Source of the DNA: Bacteroidaceae bacterium
Lineage (GTDB): Bacteria > Bacteroidota > Bacteroidia > Bacteroidales > Bacteroidaceae
Direction: 5' to 3'
DNA length: 51,518 nucleotides
Assembly: GCA_017466325.1 (NCBI GenBank)
Contig: JAFTUK010000021.1
Location: forward strand, 1 to 51,518
Shown here: one piece after another, positions 8,768 through 17,708 of the stretch
Layout: each line of letters begins with the position of its first letter
Numbering within the stretch: the first letter of the stretch is position 1
Made by a program: the position numbers and the translations under genes
Notes under the pieces: model-generated
Databases searched by the model: none
The model's input: the letters and a program-made list of their open reading frames with translations, nothing else
What the model was told of the DNA's origin: nothing

Positions 8768-9434
8768 GCATGTTATTTTCGACCTGGGCGGTGTGCTGAT
8801 AGACCTTGACATGCCACGTTGCCTGGAGGAATTCCGTGCCTTGGGTGCTGACCCCGAAGTATTGCTGCGCCGACCTGAACCTGCTGATGCAGGGAGTGGC
8901 AAGGCAAAGGCCACATTGTGCGACGGATTGGTGGCAAATGGCGCCATGGACCTGTACCAGACGGGAGACGTGTCTACGGACGACTTTGTTGCCGGCATAC
9001 AGCGGTTCTGCAAGTCTGGTACTACCGAAGAGCAGGTTCTGGAGGCATGGAACGCCTGCCTTCTGGCCATACCGGCATATAAACTGGAGTTCATCAAGGC
9101 CCTGAGGGAAGAGGGATATTGTACACACCTGCTCTCCAATACCAACGATGCGCACTGGCAACTTATCGCCAAGGAGCACTTCGGGGGGCGTACCGATGAG
9201 TATTTCGACAGCCTCTTCCTTTCTCAGGAGATGCACATGTCCAAACCCAATGCCGACATATTCCTGTCTGTTCTGGAGCAGTTGGGGGCGGAAGCCTCGC
9301 AGTGCCTGTTTCTGGACGACGCTCAGGCCAATGTGGATGCTGCCCAGGCATTGGGGTACAAGGTTTACAAGATACCGGTCAGGTATGACTTCCGCAAGGA
9401 TGTCATGCAGATATTAGAAGAAGAAAAGCAATGA
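8760..9434 (+). CDS. HAD-superfamily phosphatase (YihX-like)
   Basis: A 224-residue HAD subfamily IA protein. Motif I is FDLGGVLIDLD near the N-terminus, motif II is in LLSNTNDAHW, the lysine of motif III is in MSKPNADIF, and motif IV is FLDDAQANV. The usual second aspartate of motif I is glycine, as in YihX-type sugar-phosphate phosphatases (FDLGNV). The substrate is therefore probably a small phosphate ester but is not defined. The start at 8760 overlaps the previous gene by 8 bases; an open frame reaches back to 8694 but lacks family similarity there. Confidence 0.88.
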   Translation: MIKHVIFDLGGVLIDLDMPRCLEEFRALGADPEVLLRRPEPADAGSGKAKATLCDGLVANGAMDLYQTGDVSTDDFVAGIQRFCKSGTTEEQVLEAWNACLLAIPAYKLEFIKALREEGYCTHLLSNTNDAHWQLIAKEHFGGRTDEYFDSLFLSQEMHMSKPNADIFLSVLEQLGAEASQCLFLDDAQANVDAAQALGYKVYKIPVRYDFRKDVMQILEEEKQ

Positions 9435-9441
9435 TAACGCG

Positions 9442-9798
9442 ATGAAATATACAAGTACAATAACCGTAGAAGAGAAGCATCTGGCCTGCACCGTAGGCAG
9501 TGGCGACCTGCCGGTTCTTGCCACCCCCATGATGGTTGCGCTGATGGAGAATGCCGCCATGCTTTGCGTGCAGGGAGAACTTGCCGAGGGCGAATCCACG
9601 GTAGGCAGCCACATTTCCGTCTCCCACGTCAAACCCACTGCCCTCGGCAAGACGGTTTCTGCCACGGCCACCCTGCTTTCACGCGAAGGGCGCAAGTTGA
9701 CCTTCCATGTTGAGGCTCATGACGAGCAGGGGCTGATAGGAGAGGGCGAGCATGTACGCTATATTATAAATAAGGAGAAGTTCATGGGAAGGTTATAA
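9442..9798 (+). CDS. FlK-like hotdog-fold thioesterase
   Basis: A 118-residue hotdog protein resembling fluoroacetyl-CoA thioesterase FlK. Thr28, Glu36 and His62 (in ATPMMVALMENAA and SVSHVKPT) keep the spacing of the FlK catalytic triad Thr42, Glu50, His76. Hydrolysis of some acyl-CoA in the cytoplasm is likely. Fluoroacetyl-CoA itself is unlikely as the natural substrate. It lies 7 bases after the HAD gene and is probably co-transcribed. Confidence 0.8.
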   Translation: MKYTSTITVEEKHLACTVGSGDLPVLATPMMVALMENAAMLCVQGELAEGESTVGSHISVSHVKPTALGKTVSATATLLSREGRKLTFHVEAHDEQGLIGEGEHVRYIINKEKFMGRL

Positions 9799-9864
9799 AC
9801 CATTTGCTTCGCTATCTGTCCAAGTAGGGAGAAAATAGTAATCACAATAAACACACATACTACT

Positions 9865-10140
9865 ATGTTACGTCTTAATTGTTTCTTCCAGGCCAATGAA
9901 GGCCGTTATGATGAGGCACTGCAGGCTGCCATGGCCCTCACTGCCAAGAGTCAGTCACACCAGGGATGCAAGGCATACGATGTATTCGAGAGTGCCACAC
10001 GCCCCGACGTTTTTATGATTTGTGAGACCTGGCAGGATCAGGAATCCCTCGACCTGCACGCACAGACACCCGAGTTTGTGGAATATGCAGGCATCCTCAA
10101 CGACTGCGGTCTGCTGAAGATAGAGAAACTGGAATTCTGA
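9865..10140 (+). CDS. Antibiotic biosynthesis monooxygenase (ABM) domain protein
   Basis: A 91-residue single-domain protein of the dimeric ferredoxin-like ABM/YgiN family. The pattern FFQANEGRYDEALQAAMALTAKSQSHQGCKAYDVFES and ICETWQDQESLDLHAQTPEF is typical. Such proteins act on quinols or as small stress-related oxygenases; the substrate is not known here. Its stop codon shares one base with the start codon of the next gene (TGATG). Confidence 0.8.
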   Translation: MLRLNCFFQANEGRYDEALQAAMALTAKSQSHQGCKAYDVFESATRPDVFMICETWQDQESLDLHAQTPEFVEYAGILNDCGLLKIEKLEF

Positions 10141-10763
10141 TGAAAGAAGTTCGCTTTGAGCACGGCAACAGCTGGACACATCTGGCTGGCGTCGTGTTTG
10201 CTTTAAGTTGCATCTGGCTAATCTGGCCAGCGACGGAACAAGGGTGGCAGATGAGCTTTGGCGTCATCTTCTTCATCGTGGGCATGTTCCTGATGTTCCT
10301 GGCCAGTACGGTGTACCACATGGTGCCTCCCGGCAAACTGAAGCGTGCCCTGCGCAAGTGCGACCATATCAGCATCTACGTGATGATAGCCTGCTCCTAC
10401 ACCCCCATAGCCGTAGGTGTAGTGGGCGGTTGGCTCGGATGGCTCGTGTTCGGTCTGCAATGGGCATTTGTGGTGGCAGGTGTGGTATATAAACTCATAG
10501 CCTTGGGCAAATATCCGCGCCTTTCTCTCGGCCTGTATCTGTTCATGGGATGGAGCGGATTGCTTATAGCGCCCACGGTGTACTCCCGTTTGTCAACCCT
10601 TGCCCTCATTTTCTTGCTTGCCGAAGGTTTGTTCTATACGGCAGGAACGTATTTCTTCGCTCACGATGACCGCAACAATTTCCATGCCATCTGGCACATC
10701 TTTGTCCTGCTTGGTGCGGCAGCCCACTTTAGTACCGTCCTTTGCATAGTGATGGGATGGTGA
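10140..10763 (+). CDS. Hemolysin III / PAQR-family membrane protein
   Basis: A 207-residue seven-helix membrane protein of the HlyIII/YqfA family. The conserved metal-site residues are visible: His60 in STVYHMVP, Asp75 in KCDHISIY, and the C-terminal HxxxH at His182/His186 followed by His194. These match the zinc site of PAQR receptors. Despite the family name, a hemolytic role is not implied; bacterial members are linked to membrane lipid homeostasis. It is coupled to the ABM gene by a one-base overlap. Confidence 0.88.
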   Translation: MKEVRFEHGNSWTHLAGVVFALSCIWLIWPATEQGWQMSFGVIFFIVGMFLMFLASTVYHMVPPGKLKRALRKCDHISIYVMIACSYTPIAVGVVGGWLGWLVFGLQWAFVVAGVVYKLIALGKYPRLSLGLYLFMGWSGLLIAPTVYSRLSTLALIFLLAEGLFYTAGTYFFAHDDRNNFHAIWHIFVLLGAAAHFSTVLCIVMGW

Positions 10764-10830
10764 TTAAAACGGAAAACGGAAAGGTGAAAACGGACTTGCA
10801 GAACTTGATGAGCATAGGCGAATAACCGGA

Positions 10831-10879
10831 GGTCGACGCCCGGAGGGGCTAAAGTCAAAACTGCGAGTAGACGAGAGTA
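10831..10879 (+). repeat. Dispersed repeat (GGTCGACGCCCG type), copy 1
   Basis: GGTCGACGCCCG followed by GAGGGGCTAAAGTCAAAA (10831-10860) is matched at 20855-20884 with two base differences. It is followed here by CTGCGAGTAGACGAGAG, related to the repeats at 6268-6381. Confidence 0.75.
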
Positions 10880-10885
10880 TGGTAG

Positions 10886-10943
10886 GGACACGGCATGCCG
10901 TGTCCGAAAAACAGGAGCAAAGCGGACTCGGCATGCCGAGTCC
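10886..10943. repeat. Pair of 20-base perfect palindromes
   Basis: GGACACGGCATGCCGTGTCC (10886-10905) and GGACTCGGCATGCCGAGTCC (10924-10943) are both self-complementary over all 20 bases. They differ by a compensating pair of changes (ACA/TGT to ACT/AGT) that keeps the palindrome, which suggests selection on the structure. A third relative is in the hairpin at 11183-11218. Confidence 0.85.
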
Positions 10944-11182
10944 CAACATTACCTAACAGAAGCAGATTTAAGACCGCAAGGCGGGATTGAACCCAAAGGT
11001 CATTAGGTTCTTATGCACTAATAAAGCCATCCTTTTTGCGTCTGTTTCGTCGCTTCTCGCTTACAAAGGAACCCTATTGCGCCCTCAAAGTGCCAAAACA
11101 TCTGTTCAAAAACCAAGGCTATTATCATCATAACATTAATGACCGATTTCGGTTAAAACAGGAATAGGGTTTTAGTATATAT

Positions 11183-11218
11183 AATAATAGGGACACGGCT
11201 GGCCGTGTCCCTATTATT
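11183..11218. terminator. Hairpin downstream of the cotransporter gene
   Basis: A 17-base stem (11183-11199 with 11202-11218) around a 2-base loop contains GGACACGGC/GCCGTGTCC flanked by AATAATAG/CTATTATT. It lies 45 bases after the stop of the minus-strand Na/Pi cotransporter. It may act as its terminator, though no long T-run follows. It also belongs to the same palindrome family as 10886-10943. Confidence 0.6.
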
Positions 11219-11262
11219 GTTATCGCAGTTCTTTGTTCTAACCTTTAGGTTTTCCGTTTGCT

Positions 11263-12951
11263 TCACGCTTTTTCGGGCTTTGTTGCTTGGACAACATTCA
11301 GTATGTAGTCGCCCAGTTTCTCGCACTCGGAAATGAAATCGATGTAGAATACACCAATCTGATAACTGTACACACCGGAATTGATGTCCTGCAGGTTGCG
11401 GTTCTTCAACTGCTTGCGGTAGTTGTTGATTTCGTTCTCAATATTATAAGAGGTATTGTAGTCTACATGGTGACCTGACAGGATAGCATCGACAATCAGT
11501 CCCATGTGCTGCATTGCCTTGCGTACCATTCCCATCATGGTGTGCATGTTGGCCAGTTGCTGCTCTGTGAACGGAGTTGTGCAGTTCTGGCGGTGGCGGT
11601 TCAGTGTGCGTGCCAGATTGTAGCAGGAGTCGCCGATGCTCTCCAGTTCGGTAACCTGACGGAGCATGCGCATAATCTGCATCTTTGACTCTATGCTCAG
11701 ACGCCCCTCGCTCACTTTGTGCAGGTAGTTGGCAATCTCAACCTCCATGTTGTCGGTGATGTTTTCATATTTCTCCACACGAGAGAATATCTTGTTGAAA
11801 TCATCATCCTTCTCGGTATTCATCAGTTCGTCAATGAAACCAGCCATACGGTTGCAACGCTCTGCATAACTGTTTATCTCCTTCTGTGCTTCCAGAATGC
11901 TCAGTTCTGCGGTAGAGAGCATGCCGGCAGAAATGTACTGCAGGCGGTACTCCTCCTCGGCTTCCTTCTGTGGCACAAGCCAGCATACAAGCATTTCTAT
12001 CTGCTTAACAAAGCCGATGAGTATGCATGTGTTGATGAGGTTGAACAGAGTGTGGAAGGTGGAAAGTTTCCATGTGGTGTCGTCATTGGCACGTCCCAAT
12101 ATTTCAGTGGTAATATAGGTGACACCGTCGCAGGCGTATGTGAACACAGGCAGAACCAGCAGCACGCCCACCACGTTGAACACCAGATGTGCCATGGCGG
12201 CACGGCGTGCCTGTGTGTTGGCGGTCAGTGAGGCCATGAAGGCAGTGATGGTGGTACCTATATTCTGACCCATTGCCAGTGCGGCAGCCTGTACGAAACC
12301 GAAACCGGGGATATTCATGGCCAACAGCATCAGGGTTATGGCCATAGCAGCAGAAGAGGACTGTACCACCATGGTGATGATGGCGCCAAGGATGACAAAC
12401 AACACTGTGCCAAGGAAGGAATCACAAGGGATGTATGTTACGAGGTTGCTGACGATAGTGTCAACATGCATGCCCTCTGCATTGACTTTCAGGTATTCCA
12501 GACCAAGGAACAGCAAGGAGAAACCGAAGATGAACTCACCGATGTTCTTTCTGTTGCCGTTGTCTGAGAAAATCAGAGGCATACCCACGGCAAGCAGAGG
12601 AATTGCAAAGGCTGCGATGTCAACCTTGAAACCTACAGCGGTAATGATCCATGCGGTGACGGTAGTACCGATGTTGGCACCCATGATAACGCCGATAGCC
12701 TCGGAGAGAGTCATCAGACCTGCATTCACAAAACTCACGACCATTACGGTGGTAGCGGAGGACGATTGGATAAGGGCCGTCAGTGTGACACCGGTGAGCA
12801 CACCCATGAACCTGTTCTTGGTCATCCATGCCAAAATACTGCGCAGACGTTCGCCTGCAAACTTCTCCAGGCCCTCGCTCATTATCTTCATACCGAAAAG
12901 GAAGAGGCCGAGCGAACCTAAGAGCGCGAAGATGTTAATGATAGTTTCCAT
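11263..12951 (-). CDS. Na+/phosphate cotransporter family protein (PNaS) with PhoU-like domain
   Basis: A 562-residue inner-membrane protein. Two inverted membrane repeats each carry the QSSS signature: ALIQSSSATTVMVV near residue 62 and MVVQSSSAAMAITL near residue 195, both expected to line the Na+/phosphate site. From about residue 340 a cytoplasmic helical region resembling PhoU follows. It is expected to import phosphate, or to sense or regulate its export, coupled to sodium. A TATATTTG box on the minus strand (12981-12974) precedes the start by 22 bases. The gene stands alone between intergenic regions. Confidence 0.9.
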   Translation of the reverse strand: METIINIFALLGSLGLFLFGMKIMSEGLEKFAGERLRSILAWMTKNRFMGVLTGVTLTALIQSSSATTVMVVSFVNAGLMTLSEAIGVIMGANIGTTVTAWIITAVGFKVDIAAFAIPLLAVGMPLIFSDNGNRKNIGEFIFGFSLLFLGLEYLKVNAEGMHVDTIVSNLVTYIPCDSFLGTVLFVILGAIITMVVQSSSAAMAITLMLLAMNIPGFGFVQAAALAMGQNIGTTITAFMASLTANTQARRAAMAHLVFNVVGVLLVLPVFTYACDGVTYITTEILGRANDDTTWKLSTFHTLFNLINTCILIGFVKQIEMLVCWLVPQKEAEEEYRLQYISAGMLSTAELSILEAQKEINSYAERCNRMAGFIDELMNTEKDDDFNKIFSRVEKYENITDNMEVEIANYLHKVSEGRLSIESKMQIMRMLRQVTELESIGDSCYNLARTLNRHRQNCTTPFTEQQLANMHTMMGMVRKAMQHMGLIVDAILSGHHVDYNTSYNIENEINNYRKQLKNRNLQDINSGVYSYQIGVFYIDFISECEKLGDYILNVVQATKPEKA

Positions 12952-12973
12952 ATCTTTTGTATCTTAATCTGTG

Positions 12974-12981
12974 CAAATATA
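12974..12981 (-). promoter_or_regulatory. -7 box of the Na/Pi cotransporter gene
   Basis: TATATTTG on the minus strand ends 22 bases before the ATG at 12951. No exact TTTG is found at the expected distance upstream. Confidence 0.6.
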
Positions 12982-13205
12982 GTGAAATAATATTAAAAAC
13001 ATGTAAAGTGCACCGTTAAATCTCTCTCATATTTGTTCCTATCGAGTAATATAATATTCATAACGTCTCCTGAAAAACCATTTGAATTGGAATGAAACTT
13101 CCTTTGAAGGTGTTAAGGGCCATGTTTTAAAGGAACTATATTATTCACTTGTATTTGTGACAAAATTAACTCATGGAAAAACTTGTCAAATTCGTTTTTT
13201 TTTTA

Positions 13206-13213
13206 TACTTTTG
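13206..13213 (+). promoter_or_regulatory. -7 box of the membrane AraC-type regulator
   Basis: TACTTTTG matches TAnnTTTG. CTTG at 13182-13185 lies 20 bases upstream. The box ends 6 bases before the ATG at 13220, so the transcript is predicted to be leaderless. Confidence 0.65.
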
Positions 13214-13219
13214 TCATGT

Positions 13220-14362
13220 ATGAACACCGAAGCCGTAATAGTATCTATAGTATTTGCTTGTTGTGCCGCTGTGCATTTTGTGGGAATGCTGGTGATGGCA
13301 ATATTGGCAAGGCATCGTGTGCAGTATCTCAGTTTAGCATGGTTGTTGGCTATATTTTTCGGTGTCATTTCTATTGTGGCAATGTTTGGCGATAATGTAG
13401 CAGATGGTCGTCCTGGTATACTGAACCCATACATGTTGTTGATGCTGGTTGTAGGCACGTATTTACAGAGTATCTATTCTTTAGGTATTGCAATGCCTGG
13501 CTATCTGCAATGGGGTAGAATGTGGAAATACGCTTCTCCTATTGTTGTTCTGGCATTGATTTACGTTGTCGCCATGTTTCCGGCAGGACAATTAACTAAG
13601 GTATATTCGCTAAATGAGTTATTGGGCAATATCTTTTCCTTGGAAATTTTGCTCCGTTTGGCTGCGATGTTTTTGGGTTTGTTTTATGTTCTCAATATCG
13701 TGTTCCTGCCTCGTCGTCTGGCATATAAAAGTGGATACCCGATGTTGTTGTTGGCATATACAGTTGTACTGATACTGTCGGTTATCCTATATTTGTATAC
13801 AGCGTTAAACTATACGCCAAGATTGCTTTGTGCTTACATGGTTGTATTTACTCTGGTAAACTTTTTCTGGGTATGCCATTCGATGGAAACGTTGATTGTG
13901 ATGATTCCGCATCCGGATGTGAATATGGAGTTGGATGATGTTCCTGATTTGCTGGAGGAAAAAGAGGATGCTTCGCTAAAGCTGCAGCGTCAGATAGACT
14001 TCAATGAAGTAAACCGGAACCGTTATTTGCGCGTCCAGTTATGGATGCAGCAGAACAAAACCAAATGGATGGAGAACGGCTTTACACGTGATAAGTTATG
14101 TGAAGAAACAGGGATTAACAGGCAGTTGATGTTGCAATGTCTGCGAAGTCAGGGACACAATAATATTCACGAATACATAACAACGCATCGTGTGGAAGAA
14201 CTGAAGAAAATGATTTTGCGTGGTGATGTCACATCGATAACCGGATGTGATATTGTCGGTTTTGGCTCTATACAGACGGCTCGCTCTTGCTTCTTGCGTA
14301 TAGAGGGCGTAAGTCTGGACGCATTTTTCAGTGCTTCTGACCGAAAAAAAAGTAATTTATAG
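13220..14362 (+). CDS. Membrane protein with C-terminal AraC-type helix-turn-helix domain
   Basis: A 380-residue protein with two parts. Residues 1 to about 230 contain about six or seven hydrophobic helices. After an acidic linker (DDVPDLLEEKEDAS), residues from about 270 to the end form an AraC-like DNA-binding region (FTRDKLCEETGINRQLMLQCL and GFGSIQTARSCFLRIEG). It is probably a membrane-tethered transcription regulator that senses an envelope or small-molecule signal; the signal is unknown. Start 13220 is chosen because a promoter box sits just before it and the upstream extension from 13082 lacks membrane character. The gene is more AT-rich than its neighbours. It ends 12 bases from convergent argB. 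Confidence 0.75.
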   Translation: MNTEAVIVSIVFACCAAVHFVGMLVMAILARHRVQYLSLAWLLAIFFGVISIVAMFGDNVADGRPGILNPYMLLMLVVGTYLQSIYSLGIAMPGYLQWGRMWKYASPIVVLALIYVVAMFPAGQLTKVYSLNELLGNIFSLEILLRLAAMFLGLFYVLNIVFLPRRLAYKSGYPMLLLAYTVVLILSVILYLYTALNYTPRLLCAYMVVFTLVNFFWVCHSMETLIVMIPHPDVNMELDDVPDLLEEKEDASLKLQRQIDFNEVNRNRYLRVQLWMQQNKTKWMENGFTRDKLCEETGINRQLMLQCLRSQGHNNIHEYITTHRVEELKKMILRGDVTSITGCDIVGFGSIQTARSCFLRIEGVSLDAFFSASDRKKSNL

Positions 14363-14374
14363 CCATTTTTGTCT

Positions 14375-15190
14375 TTACTTCTCTATCACGGTACCCATGC
14401 AGGCCTGTATGTCCATGAAATGGGTGATAACTACGCGCTTCACTCCCGATGAAATGCTGTCAAAGGCATTGTCCAGTTTGGGAATCATGCCACCGCTGAC
14501 TATGCCGTCGGCCTTCAGGCGGGCATAGGATTCTGTATTGATGGATGGGATGACACTGTCGTCGTCCTCCGCATCGGCCATCACGCCGGGTCTCTCGAAG
14601 CAATAGGTCAGGGTAACGTCGAACTCCTCCGTCAGGGCCTTTGCCACCGTGGCGGCCATCGTGTCGGCATTGGTGTTGAGAATATTGCCCATTCCATCGT
14701 GTGTGAGCGGTGCCACCACAGGCACGGCGGCCTGTATGCCGTCCTTGGCCTTGACAAGTGAGGCCAGGCGATGCCCGTTGGCATGGTCCACGTCGCCCAC
14801 GAAACCGAAGTCCACCATTTCCTGTGTGCCGTCGTCCAGGGTAACCATCTTCGGCTCACGCCTGTGGCTTCGGATAATGTCCATGTCGGCACCGGTCAGG
14901 CCAATGGCATTCACTCCTCTGGCCTGCAGGGCGGCAACGATGCGCTTGTTTACCAGACCGCCGTACACCATGGTCACTACCTGGAGCATGTTCTCGTCGG
15001 TAACACGGCGGCCGCCCACCATACGGCTTTCTATGCCCAACTGCGATGCTATCCTGGTGGCCGAGCGTCCTCCGCCATGCACCAGCACCTTATAACCCGG
15101 CATGGTGGCGAACTGGTTGATGAGTTCCTTCAGCGATGCCTCGTTCTCCACTACGGCACCGCCAACCTTTATGACGTTAATCTTGTCCAT
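14375..15190 (-). CDS. argB: N-acetylglutamate (or N-succinylglutamate) kinase
   Basis: A 271-residue amino acid kinase that phosphorylates N-acylated glutamate in arginine biosynthesis. Motifs include INVIKVGGAVVEN at the N-terminus (phosphate-binding lysine), HGGGRSATRIAS (acylglutamate site), and NTNADTMAATVAKAL. Some Bacteroidales use N-succinyl rather than N-acetyl intermediates, so the substrate may be N-succinylglutamate; sequence reading cannot decide. It lies 9 bases after speA, at the end of the minus-strand run topA-aroK-speA-argB. Confidence 0.93.
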   Translation of the reverse strand: MDKINVIKVGGAVVENEASLKELINQFATMPGYKVLVHGGGRSATRIASQLGIESRMVGGRRVTDENMLQVVTMVYGGLVNKRIVAALQARGVNAIGLTGADMDIIRSHRREPKMVTLDDGTQEMVDFGFVGDVDHANGHRLASLVKAKDGIQAAVPVVAPLTHDGMGNILNTNADTMAATVAKALTEEFDVTLTYCFERPGVMADAEDDDSVIPSINTESYARLKADGIVSGGMIPKLDNAFDSISSGVKRVVITHFMDIQACMGTVIEK

Positions 15191-15199
15191 TGTCTTCGT

Positions 15200-17095
15200 T
15201 TATTCCAGGTAGGTGTAACCATACAGGCCGGCACGGTAGTTGCTGATGAACTCCTTGCCCTCGCTTTCCGTTATCTTGCCGTCCTTTACAGCCTTGCTGA
15301 CCCATATCTCCAGGCGGCGGACCAGTTTCTTAGGTTCGTATTGTACGTATTCCAGCACATCTGCCACGGTTTCACCGTCGATTATCTGCTCTATCTCGTA
15401 ACCGCCATCCCCGTCTATGGAAATGTGCACGGCATTGGTATCGCCGAAGAGATTGTGCATGTTGCCCATGATTTCCTGATATGCACCGACAAGGAACACG
15501 CCGATGTAGTAGTGCTCTCCCTGCTTGATGGTGTGCAGGGGCAGGTAACTGGTCTGCTGGGTTCCGTTCACATAGGCCGAAATCTTGCCGTCCGAGTCGC
15601 AGGTAATGTCCTGCAGGGTGGCAGAACGTGTGGGTTTCTCCTCCAGGCGCTCGATGGGCATGATGGGGAACAGTTGGTCTATGCCCCAAGAGTCGGGCAT
15701 GCTCTGGAACAGGGAGAAGTTGCAGAAGTACTTGTCGGCCATCTGCTTGTCCAGCGTGCGGAGTTCGTCGGGGACATGCTTCTGGTGGTGTGCCAGTTCT
15801 GCCACCTCATGGCTTATGGCCCAGTACAGGCTCTCTATCTGTGCACGGGTCTTCAGGTCGATAATGCCGTGGCGGAACAGGTCCAGGGCCTCCTCGCGAA
15901 TGTCCTCGGCATCGTGCCAGTCCTCCAGCATGGAACGGCTGGACAGTTTGTCCCATATCTCGGTCAGGTCGTGTACCAGTTTGTGGTCCTCTGCCGTGGG
16001 CTGGAAATCCTCTGGCATCTGTGGTGCGGTAACGCTCTCCATGACATCCAGAATCAGCACCGAGTGGTGTGCGGTAAGGCTGCGTCCGCCCTCTGTGATG
16101 AGGTTGGGGTGAGGTATGTTGTTCTTGTTGGACTCCTCCACGAAGGTGTAGACACAGTCGTTCACATATTCCTGTATGCTGTAGTTCACGGAACTTTCCG
16201 AGTTGCTGCTTCGTGTACCATCGTAGTCCACGCCAAGACCACCGCCACAGTCCACGAACTTGATGTTATAGCCCATGGCATGCAGTTGCACATAGAACTG
16301 GGCGGCCTCCTTCAGGGCTGTGGAGATACGGCGAATCTTTGTTATCTGGCTGCCTATGTGGAAGTGTATGAATGTAAGGCAGTCCTTCAGTTCCATCTCC
16401 TCCAGAGTGTGCAGGGCTGTGAGCAACTCGGAACTGTTCAGACCGAACTTGCTGGCATCGCCACCGCTCTCCTGCCACTTGCCGCTACCGCTGGAAGCCA
16501 ACTTGATGCGTATGCCCAGGTTGGGACGTACACCCAGTTTCTTCGCGGTTTCAGCGATGATTTTCAGTTCAGGCAGTTTCTCCACCACCAGGAAGACACG
16601 CTTGCCCATCTTCTGTGCCAGCAGGGCCAGTTCAATGAAGTTCTGGTCCTTGTGTCCGTTGCAGATGATGGGGGAGTCCGAATCCATGTGTGTTGCCAGC
16701 ACGGCATGCAGTTCGGGCTTGCTGCCGGCCTCCAGTCCGAGGTTGTATCTCTTGCCGTGACTGATGATCTCCTCTACCACGGGCCTCATCTGGTTCACCT
16801 TGATGGGATATATGATGAAATGCTCGCCCTGATAGTTGTACTCCTTGCCGGCAGTGCGGAAGCAGGCATCCGTCTTCTGGATTCTACTGTCCAGAATGTC
16901 GGGGAAACGAAGTAGCATGGGTGCTGCAACGTGTCTTGTGGCAAGACGGTCCACGACTTCCTTCAAATCTATGCGTGTGCCATTCTTCTTAGGCTCCACA
17001 TAAACGTGTCCCTTCTCGTTGATACCAAAGAAATTCACGCCCCATCCCTTGATGTTGTACAACTCTTCCGAGTCCTCAATGCGCCACTTTTTCAT
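15200..17095 (-). CDS. speA: Biosynthetic arginine decarboxylase
   Basis: A 631-residue PLP-dependent fold-III decarboxylase converting arginine to agmatine, the first step towards polyamines. The PLP lysine is in IIYPIKVNQMRPV near residue 100. Other conserved segments are FIHFHIGSQI, FVDCGGGLGVDYDG and the C-terminal acidic GDGGYEIEQIIDGET. Full family length. It is immediately upstream of argB, so one transcript carries a step of arginine synthesis and one of arginine consumption. The 75-base gap to aroK holds no clear promoter. Confidence 0.95.
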   Translation of the reverse strand: MKKWRIEDSEELYNIKGWGVNFFGINEKGHVYVEPKKNGTRIDLKEVVDRLATRHVAAPMLLRFPDILDSRIQKTDACFRTAGKEYNYQGEHFIIYPIKVNQMRPVVEEIISHGKRYNLGLEAGSKPELHAVLATHMDSDSPIICNGHKDQNFIELALLAQKMGKRVFLVVEKLPELKIIAETAKKLGVRPNLGIRIKLASSGSGKWQESGGDASKFGLNSSELLTALHTLEEMELKDCLTFIHFHIGSQITKIRRISTALKEAAQFYVQLHAMGYNIKFVDCGGGLGVDYDGTRSSNSESSVNYSIQEYVNDCVYTFVEESNKNNIPHPNLITEGGRSLTAHHSVLILDVMESVTAPQMPEDFQPTAEDHKLVHDLTEIWDKLSSRSMLEDWHDAEDIREEALDLFRHGIIDLKTRAQIESLYWAISHEVAELAHHQKHVPDELRTLDKQMADKYFCNFSLFQSMPDSWGIDQLFPIMPIERLEEKPTRSATLQDITCDSDGKISAYVNGTQQTSYLPLHTIKQGEHYYIGVFLVGAYQEIMGNMHNLFGDTNAVHISIDGDGGYEIEQIIDGETVADVLEYVQYEPKKLVRRLEIWVSKAVKDGKITESEGKEFISNYRAGLYGYTYLE

Positions 17096-17170
17096 TTATA
17101 TGACAGGATTATTGCCAAAGGCTGTTTGTTGTAATGTGTTGTCAGTGTGATATATAATAAAATGTACGGT

Positions 17171-17698
17171 CTATATGCCGGTTGCCTCCCTGAGCAGTCT
17201 TACGCTTTCCGCCACCTTCTCCCTGGAATTGAGCAGGTCCACGTTGAAGATGTGCTTGGCCTTCATGTAGAATGGTTCGCGCTGGTCAAGCATGTCCTGT
17301 ATGTAGGCGGTCAGTTCCTCCGGTGTCTTGCCGACTATCAGCGGGCGTACCACCTTGCCCATCTTCAGGTGGGCTGCCAGGACTTCTGCCGAGGCTTTCA
17401 GATATATGGTATCGCAGAGCGAATTCATATAGTCCATATTGTCATAGAAACAGGGTGTGCCTCCGCCGCATGAGATTATGACGTTCTCAAATTCAGCCAC
17501 CTCGTGAAGCATGTTGCGCTCTATCTCGCGGAAGCCTTCCTCGCCGCGTTCCTCAAAGATTTGCGCCACTGTTCTGTGAAAGCGCATCTCTATGTACCAG
17601 TCCAGGTCGTAGAACTGGATACCCATTTCCTTTGCCATGGCATGACCGATGGTTGTCTTGCCGGCTCCCATGTATCCTATGAGGACTATGCTCTTCAT
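17171..17698 (-). CDS. aroK: Shikimate kinase
   Basis: A 175-residue P-loop kinase that converts shikimate to shikimate 3-phosphate in the chorismate pathway. It shows Walker A GYMGAGKTT, the DLDWYIE motif (D-x-D shikimate binding), GFREIERNML (conserved Arg/Glu) and SCGGGTPCF (GGG, substrate binding). It starts 10 bases after the topA stop codon and probably shares its transcript. Confidence 0.95.
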   Translation of the reverse strand: MKSIVLIGYMGAGKTTIGHAMAKEMGIQFYDLDWYIEMRFHRTVAQIFEERGEEGFREIERNMLHEVAEFENVIISCGGGTPCFYDNMDYMNSLCDTIYLKASAEVLAAHLKMGKVVRPLIVGKTPEELTAYIQDMLDQREPFYMKAKHIFNVDLLNSREKVAESVRLLREATGI

Positions 17699-17708
17699 AC
17701 GTCTGCCC

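Larger units (their letters stand above)
10764..11262. other. Repeat-rich intergenic region
   Basis: The 499 bases between the convergent hemolysin III and cotransporter genes hold no credible gene. From left to right there are ACGGAAA-type repeats directly after the stop codon, a GGTCGACGCCCG repeat (10831-10863), two 20-base palindromes (10886-10905 and 10924-10943) and a long hairpin (11183-11218). The middle (10950-11170) shows nothing I recognise. Confidence 0.7.

Noticed and set aside
10950-11170. Possible structured RNA between the hemolysin III and cotransporter genes
   Set aside because: No known RNA family (RNase P, tmRNA, SRP, 6S) could be recognised, and no promoter box was evident.
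14771-16915. 714-codon open frame on the plus strand
   Set aside because: It lies antisense to argB and speA, whose motifs are complete, and has an unnatural composition rich in His, Val and Leu. It is a by-product of the codon use of the real genes.
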